Origin: Thermoplasmatales archaeon
GTDB taxonomy: Archaea > Thermoplasmatota > JASEFT01 > JAUWIS01
Direction: 5' to 3'
DNA: 14,828 bases
NCBI GenBank assembly: GCA_030019485.1
Contig: JASEEW010000025.1
Span: 1 to 14,828 of the forward strand
Positions 12,323 to 14,828 of the stretch are shown piece by piece (positions within the stretch are counted from its first letter, which is position 1; each line of letters begins with the position of its first letter). The notes below the pieces were generated by a model. That model did not search any database and was not told the DNA's origin. It saw only the letters and a program-made list of their open reading frames with translations. A program made the position numbers and the translations under genes.

Positions 12323-12877
12323 ATGAGTATAGGAAAAATAAATGTTGAAAACATTGTTGCCTCTGCATCACTTGCGAAAACCCTGGATTTAAAAAAAATA
12401 GTAAAGGTGCTGAAGGGCGCCAAATATGCACCATCAGAATTTCCAGGGCTTGTCTACAAATTGAAGACGCCGAAAACTGCTATGCTGATATTCAGGTCTG
12501 GTAAAATTGTCTGCACAGGTGGGAAAAACATGGCAGACGTCAGACTGGCCATAAACACTGTAACAAAAAATCTTGAAAAAGCAAAAATTCCAGTGTATAA
12601 AAACCCAAAAATTGATGTTCAGAATATTGTTGCAGTATACAACATGGGGCTGGAGTTAAAACTGAATACAATTGCAATCAGTCTTGGACTGGAGAACGTT
12701 GAGTATGAGCCCGAGCAGTTTCCAGGACTTGTTTACAGGGTTGATGAGCCAAGGGTTGTAATGCTCCTGTTCGGCTCAGGTAGCGTCGTCTGCACAGGCG
12801 CAAGAAATGTGAAAGAGATTGAAATAGGGGTGAAAAAACTTACCACTGACCTGAAAAAATCAGGGCTCATACCATAA
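12323..12877 (+). CDS. tbp: TATA-binding protein (TBP)
   Basis: The 184-residue protein is an archaeal general transcription factor that binds TATA boxes and recruits TFB. Two imperfect repeats form the saddle, at about 6-88 and 97-179. The paired motifs FPGLVYK/FPGLVYR and SGKIVCTG/SGSVVCTG occur once in each. The four DNA-kinking phenylalanines fit Phe40, Phe57, Phe133 and Phe150. There is no acidic C-terminal tail, which some archaeal TBPs have. The ATG at 12323 gives the usual N-terminus (MSIGKINVENIVAS); a GTG two codons upstream at 12317 is an alternative. It lies 73 bases after cysS. No TFB gene is in the window. The last codons overlap the first TACCA repeat of the next promoter. Confidence 0.97.
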   Translation: MSIGKINVENIVASASLAKTLDLKKIVKVLKGAKYAPSEFPGLVYKLKTPKTAMLIFRSGKIVCTGGKNMADVRLAINTVTKNLEKAKIPVYKNPKIDVQNIVAVYNMGLELKLNTIAISLGLENVEYEPEQFPGLVYRVDEPRVVMLLFGSGSVVCTGARNVKEIEIGVKKLTTDLKKSGLIP

Positions 12878-12922
12878 AATATACTACCAAAATATTTATA
12901 TTTCTACCAAAACATATTGGTA
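12870..12922 (+). promoter_or_regulatory. promoter of the AbrB-like gene with TACCA operator repeats
   Basis: CTACCAAAA occurs at 12884-12892 and 12904-12912, exactly 20 bases (two helical turns) apart. TTGGTA at 12917-12922 is inverted to TACCAA at 12905-12910, and a further TACCA is at 12870-12874. They bracket the TATA-like TTTATATT (12894-12901), whose centre is about 28 bases from the ATG at 12926, giving a leaderless or very short-leader message. The pattern suggests autoregulation by the AbrB-like product. Confidence 0.6.
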
Positions 12923-12925
12923 TTT

Positions 12926-13108
12926 ATGAAAAACATAAAACTTGGGGACATAAAATTTGTGAATGACACAACAATAACCATCAGGAAATACAGAAGAAGG
13001 ACGACTGTTCCAAAACAGGTTCTTGAGCATCTGAACCTCAAAGATGGGGCCGCAATAAGATGGATAATAATGAAAAATGGAACAGTACTTGTAATGAAAG
13101 GCGGATAA
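12926..13108 (+). CDS. AbrB/SpoVT-like small transcriptional regulator
   Basis: A 60-residue protein whose second half has the SpoVT-AbrB swapped-hairpin signature RTTVPKQVLEHLNLKDGA (25-42), followed by IRWIIMKNGTVLVMKGG. Such proteins dimerise and bind DNA with N-terminal basic residues (here KYRRR, 21-25), often as antitoxins or local regulators. The ATG at 12926 is preferred over a TTG at 12917 because of the promoter spacing. It stops one base before the exporter gene, which suggests it regulates that transporter; no toxin gene follows. The TACCA repeats at its promoter are the likely binding sites. Confidence 0.85.
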   Translation: MKNIKLGDIKFVNDTTITIRKYRRRTTVPKQVLEHLNLKDGAAIRWIIMKNGTVLVMKGG

Positions 13109-13109
13109 A

Positions 13110-13862
13110 ATGACAGAGTTAATTCTGATTTTAATCATTATGGCGCTCATTATGGAAATAGTAGATTCAAGTTTGGGTATGATGTACGGCACACTGTTAA
13201 GCCCAATACTTGTTGGTTATGGTTTTAAACCAATACTGGTTGTACCTGCTATTTTACTCTCACAGGCAGTTGGCGGCATTGGTGGCACAATATCCCATCA
13301 TAGGTTTGAGAATGCAGATTTCAATGGTTTGACAAGGGATACAAAGATAATGCTTGCAATGGCAATACCAGGATTACTGGTAGTACTGCTGGGTGTGTTT
13401 GCTGCTGTAAATATACCAAAACTATGGGTGGAAATCTATATAGGTATATTGGTTGTCGTTATGAGTGTGTTGTGTTTGTCGCCCATCAGGTACAGGTTTG
13501 CGTGGTGGAAACATTATGCAATTGGTATCCTTGCAGCGTTTAACAAAGCACTTACTGGCGGCGGTTTTGGTCCAGTGACAAGCACAGGGGGTATAATTGG
13601 CGGGCTGGAATCAAAGATTTCAATTGCAACCACAACCTATGCTGAAGTAATTATTTGTCTCGCATCTTTTATTGCATACATATTTTTTTATGGTAGTGTT
13701 AACATGGTTTTTGTGTGCTTATTGTGTTTTGGAGCAATTATCGGCGGTGTTATCGGCCCGTACATCAGCAGTAAAATAAATCATAGAGTATTACGAATAC
13801 TGGTAGGCGTTCTGGGCGTAATGTCCGGTATATGGCTTTTGCTCAAAGTAATAAATATTTAA
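13110..13862 (+). CDS. TauE/SafE (TSUP) family anion transporter
   Basis: The 250-residue membrane protein has about eight hydrophobic segments in two related halves. Each half carries a glycine-rich family motif: VGGIGGTISHHRF (54-66) in the first and GGGFGPVTSTG (150-160) in the second. TSUP proteins move sulfite, sulfonates, sulfoacetate or related organic anions across the cytoplasmic membrane; the substrate cannot be told here. The ATG at 13110 follows the AbrB-like gene stop by one base with AGGCGG upstream, so the pair is an operon. Its stop codon lies inside the TATA element of the next gene. Confidence 0.92.
   Translation: MTELILILIIMALIMEIVDSSLGMMYGTLLSPILVGYGFKPILVVPAILLSQAVGGIGGTISHHRFENADFNGLTRDTKIMLAMAIPGLLVVLLGVFAAVNIPKLWVEIYIGILVVVMSVLCLSPIRYRFAWWKHYAIGILAAFNKALTGGGFGPVTSTGGIIGGLESKISIATTTYAEVIICLASFIAYIFFYGSVNMVFVCLLCFGAIIGGVIGPYISSKINHRVLRILVGVLGVMSGIWLLLKVINI
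13851..13862 (+). promoter_or_regulatory. TATA box of the glycosyltransferase gene
   Basis: ATAAATATTTAA has its centre about 28 bases upstream of the GTG at 13886, fitting a leaderless message. It overlaps the last codons of the TSUP gene. Confidence 0.5.
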
Positions 13863-13885
13863 AGATTGTACAACCATTCACTGCT

Positions 13886-14308
13886 GTGAAGGCTTACATA
13901 ACACCCTGCGGCATTGGTCTGGGGCATACAGGCAGGATGCTTGCTGTTGCAGACCAGCTTAAAAAAAAGAATGTTGAAATATTTTTTTCAACATACGGTC
14001 CTGCATACAATTTTGTGAAAAAAAACGGTTATTTTGTTTTCAATGCCCCAGGCATTATGTGGGATGAAACAGATGGTGTTGTGGATGTTGGAAGGACAGT
14101 TGCAAAAGCACCGGTTACTGCAAAAAAAATTTTGGGGCATTATCTGCTTGAATGTAAAAGGATAAAAAAATTAAAACCAGATGTTCTCCTCTCAGACTCA
14201 AGGTACACAACTCTGCTCGCAGCATCAAAACATAAAATCCCTGCTGTTTATGTTGCGAACCAGATAAAATTTGTTTTCCCAGAAATGATTTTCAAAAAAG
14301 AAAACTGA
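13886..14308 (+). pseudogene. GT-B glycosyltransferase, N-terminal part only
   Basis: The 140 residues from the GTG at 13886 have the N-terminal domain of MurG/GT28-like glycosyltransferases: the phosphate loop CGIGLGHTGR (8-17), VEIFFSTYGPAYNFVKKNGY (30-49), then PDVLLSDSRYTTLLAASKHKIPAVYVANQ. The C-terminal nucleotide-sugar-binding domain is absent; intact members are about 330-400 residues. The frame ends at TGA 14306-14308, close to the transposase that fills the right edge, so insertion of that element probably cut the gene. Upstream codons to 13832 overlap the TSUP gene and are unlikely to be translated. The C-terminal half may lie right of the window. Family certain at fold level; the acceptor is unknown. 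Confidence 0.7.
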
Positions 14309-14828
14309 GAACATTGCCTCAAACCCGAGTTTACGACTTATTGAATTTTTCCGTCGTTATCCTTGTATTACCCATCTAAAAAAATTAGGTACTTAGAAAC
14401 CGGCCCATATTAAGTTTCGAAAATACTTTTGCTGACCCTGGCTTCATATCCTCCAGCACCTGCTCAACCTTCCGCTTCTTATCCTTCATTACCACGAAGC
14501 CTATCCGGATACCATTCAAAGCTTTATTTAATTCGTATACCGACATCTCCGTATCTTGGAGTTTCCACAGCAAATAACGAAACATTGTGAGGCCTATTAT
14601 ACAGAGAAACACATGCACTTTTATTCGTGGGTCTTTCGTATGCCATTCTGGCATAACAGAGATTAACAGTCTATCCTTCAGAAATTTGAAATCATCCTCT
14701 ATCATTGCTTTTCCATTATACGCTTTCACAACATCTTTTGCATCCCAACCCTTAATATCTGTGAATATCATCTGCTTCCCAAAGGAGGCAAACAATTTCT
14801 TCTCTGCCTTTGTATCTATCCATGCAGT
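14309..14828 (-). mobile_element. IS4-superfamily (IS1634-like) insertion sequence, left end and partial transposase
   Basis: The element covers the partial transposase and the 76 bases between it and the truncated glycosyltransferase. No terminal inverted repeat can be confirmed because the other end is outside the window; the exact left boundary is a guess around 14300-14340. Confidence 0.55.
14385..14828 (-). CDS. IS4/IS1634-family DDE transposase, C-terminal part (5' end beyond window)
   Basis: The frame is open to the last base of the window, so the 5' part with the first two catalytic Asp residues is cut off by the window, not by mutation. The visible 147 codons hold the IS4 YREK-type signature, here Y-x2-K-x3-E-x6-K (Lys in place of Arg) in AYNGKAMIEDDFKFLK, with the catalytic Glu in IEDD. 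A helical segment like IS1634 members follows (KVHVFLCIIGLTMFRYLL). The stop at 14385-14387 leaves 76 bases to the disrupted glycosyltransferase, a reasonable IS end. Whether the element is active cannot be judged. Confidence 0.85.
   Translation of the reverse strand, partial: TAWIDTKAEKKLFASFGKQMIFTDIKGWDAKDVVKAYNGKAMIEDDFKFLKDRLLISVMPEWHTKDPRIKVHVFLCIIGLTMFRYLLWKLQDTEMSVYELNKALNGIRIGFVVMKDKKRKVEQVLEDMKPGSAKVFSKLNMGRFLST

Noticed and set aside
12896..13192. Minus-strand open frame of 98 codons
   Set aside because: It is antisense to the AbrB-like gene and its promoter, with no recognisable protein features.
13832..13885. Upstream start for the glycosyltransferase
   Set aside because: These codons overlap the TSUP gene end and the TATA box; the conserved domain starts right after the GTG at 13886.

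Overview
The window is a piece of an AT-rich archaeal chromosome, probably euryarchaeal or a related uncultivated lineage. The diagnostic gene is a TATA-binding protein (12323-12877). Other archaeal marks are a tRNA-Cys with a bulge-helix-bulge intron, TATA elements about 26 bases upstream of apparently leaderless starts, and a Cdc48-N/AbrB-like small protein with a lysine-rich tail. The species cannot be named from the sequence alone.

Layout. Left edge (1-507): the C-terminal remnant of an AbiEii-type nucleotidyltransferase toxin. 532-4490 (minus): a redox operon read nfnA, nfnB, acyl-CoA dehydrogenase, [NiFe]-hydrogenase maturation protease. It diverges from an endonuclease IV-like TIM-barrel gene (4546-5358), and the two share one nearly symmetrical TATA element. 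5364-6453 (minus): thioredoxin, a YjbQ family protein and a Lys/Glu-rich coiled-coil protein. 6493-6690: an intergenic array of four hairpins. 6686-8894 (minus): six tightly coupled unrecognised genes. Three of these are paralogues sharing a 21-residue motif; the others are a one-TM protein, a zinc-ribbon protein and a double PRC-barrel protein. Divergent from them (8982-9667) are a multi-cysteine zinc-finger gene and a two-TM gene, with a 16-bp perfect palindrome centred between the two promoters. This eight-gene block is the best candidate for an undescribed system.

9678-10079 (minus) encodes the double-psi-barrel-like protein with the basic tail. 10104-10410 is repeat-rich and has no gene. 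10411-10651 is a tRNA-Cys(GCA) gene split by a 169-nt intron. A hairpin-rich spacer follows, then cysS (10849-12249) and tbp. 12926-13862 is an AbrB-like regulator plus a TauE/SafE-type exporter with operator-like TACCA repeats. At the right edge, a glycosyltransferase gene (13886-14308) stops after its N-terminal domain, next to an IS4/IS1634-type transposase that runs off the window.

How the genes fit together. The nfn/acd/hycI operon points to anaerobic electron metabolism linking NAD(P)H, ferredoxin, acyl-CoA oxidation and hydrogenase maturation. The tRNA-Cys next to cysS places cysteine charging in one locus. Short triloop hairpins occur between genes and inside the tRNA intron, which suggests a dispersed palindromic element family that tolerates insertion in non-coding RNA.
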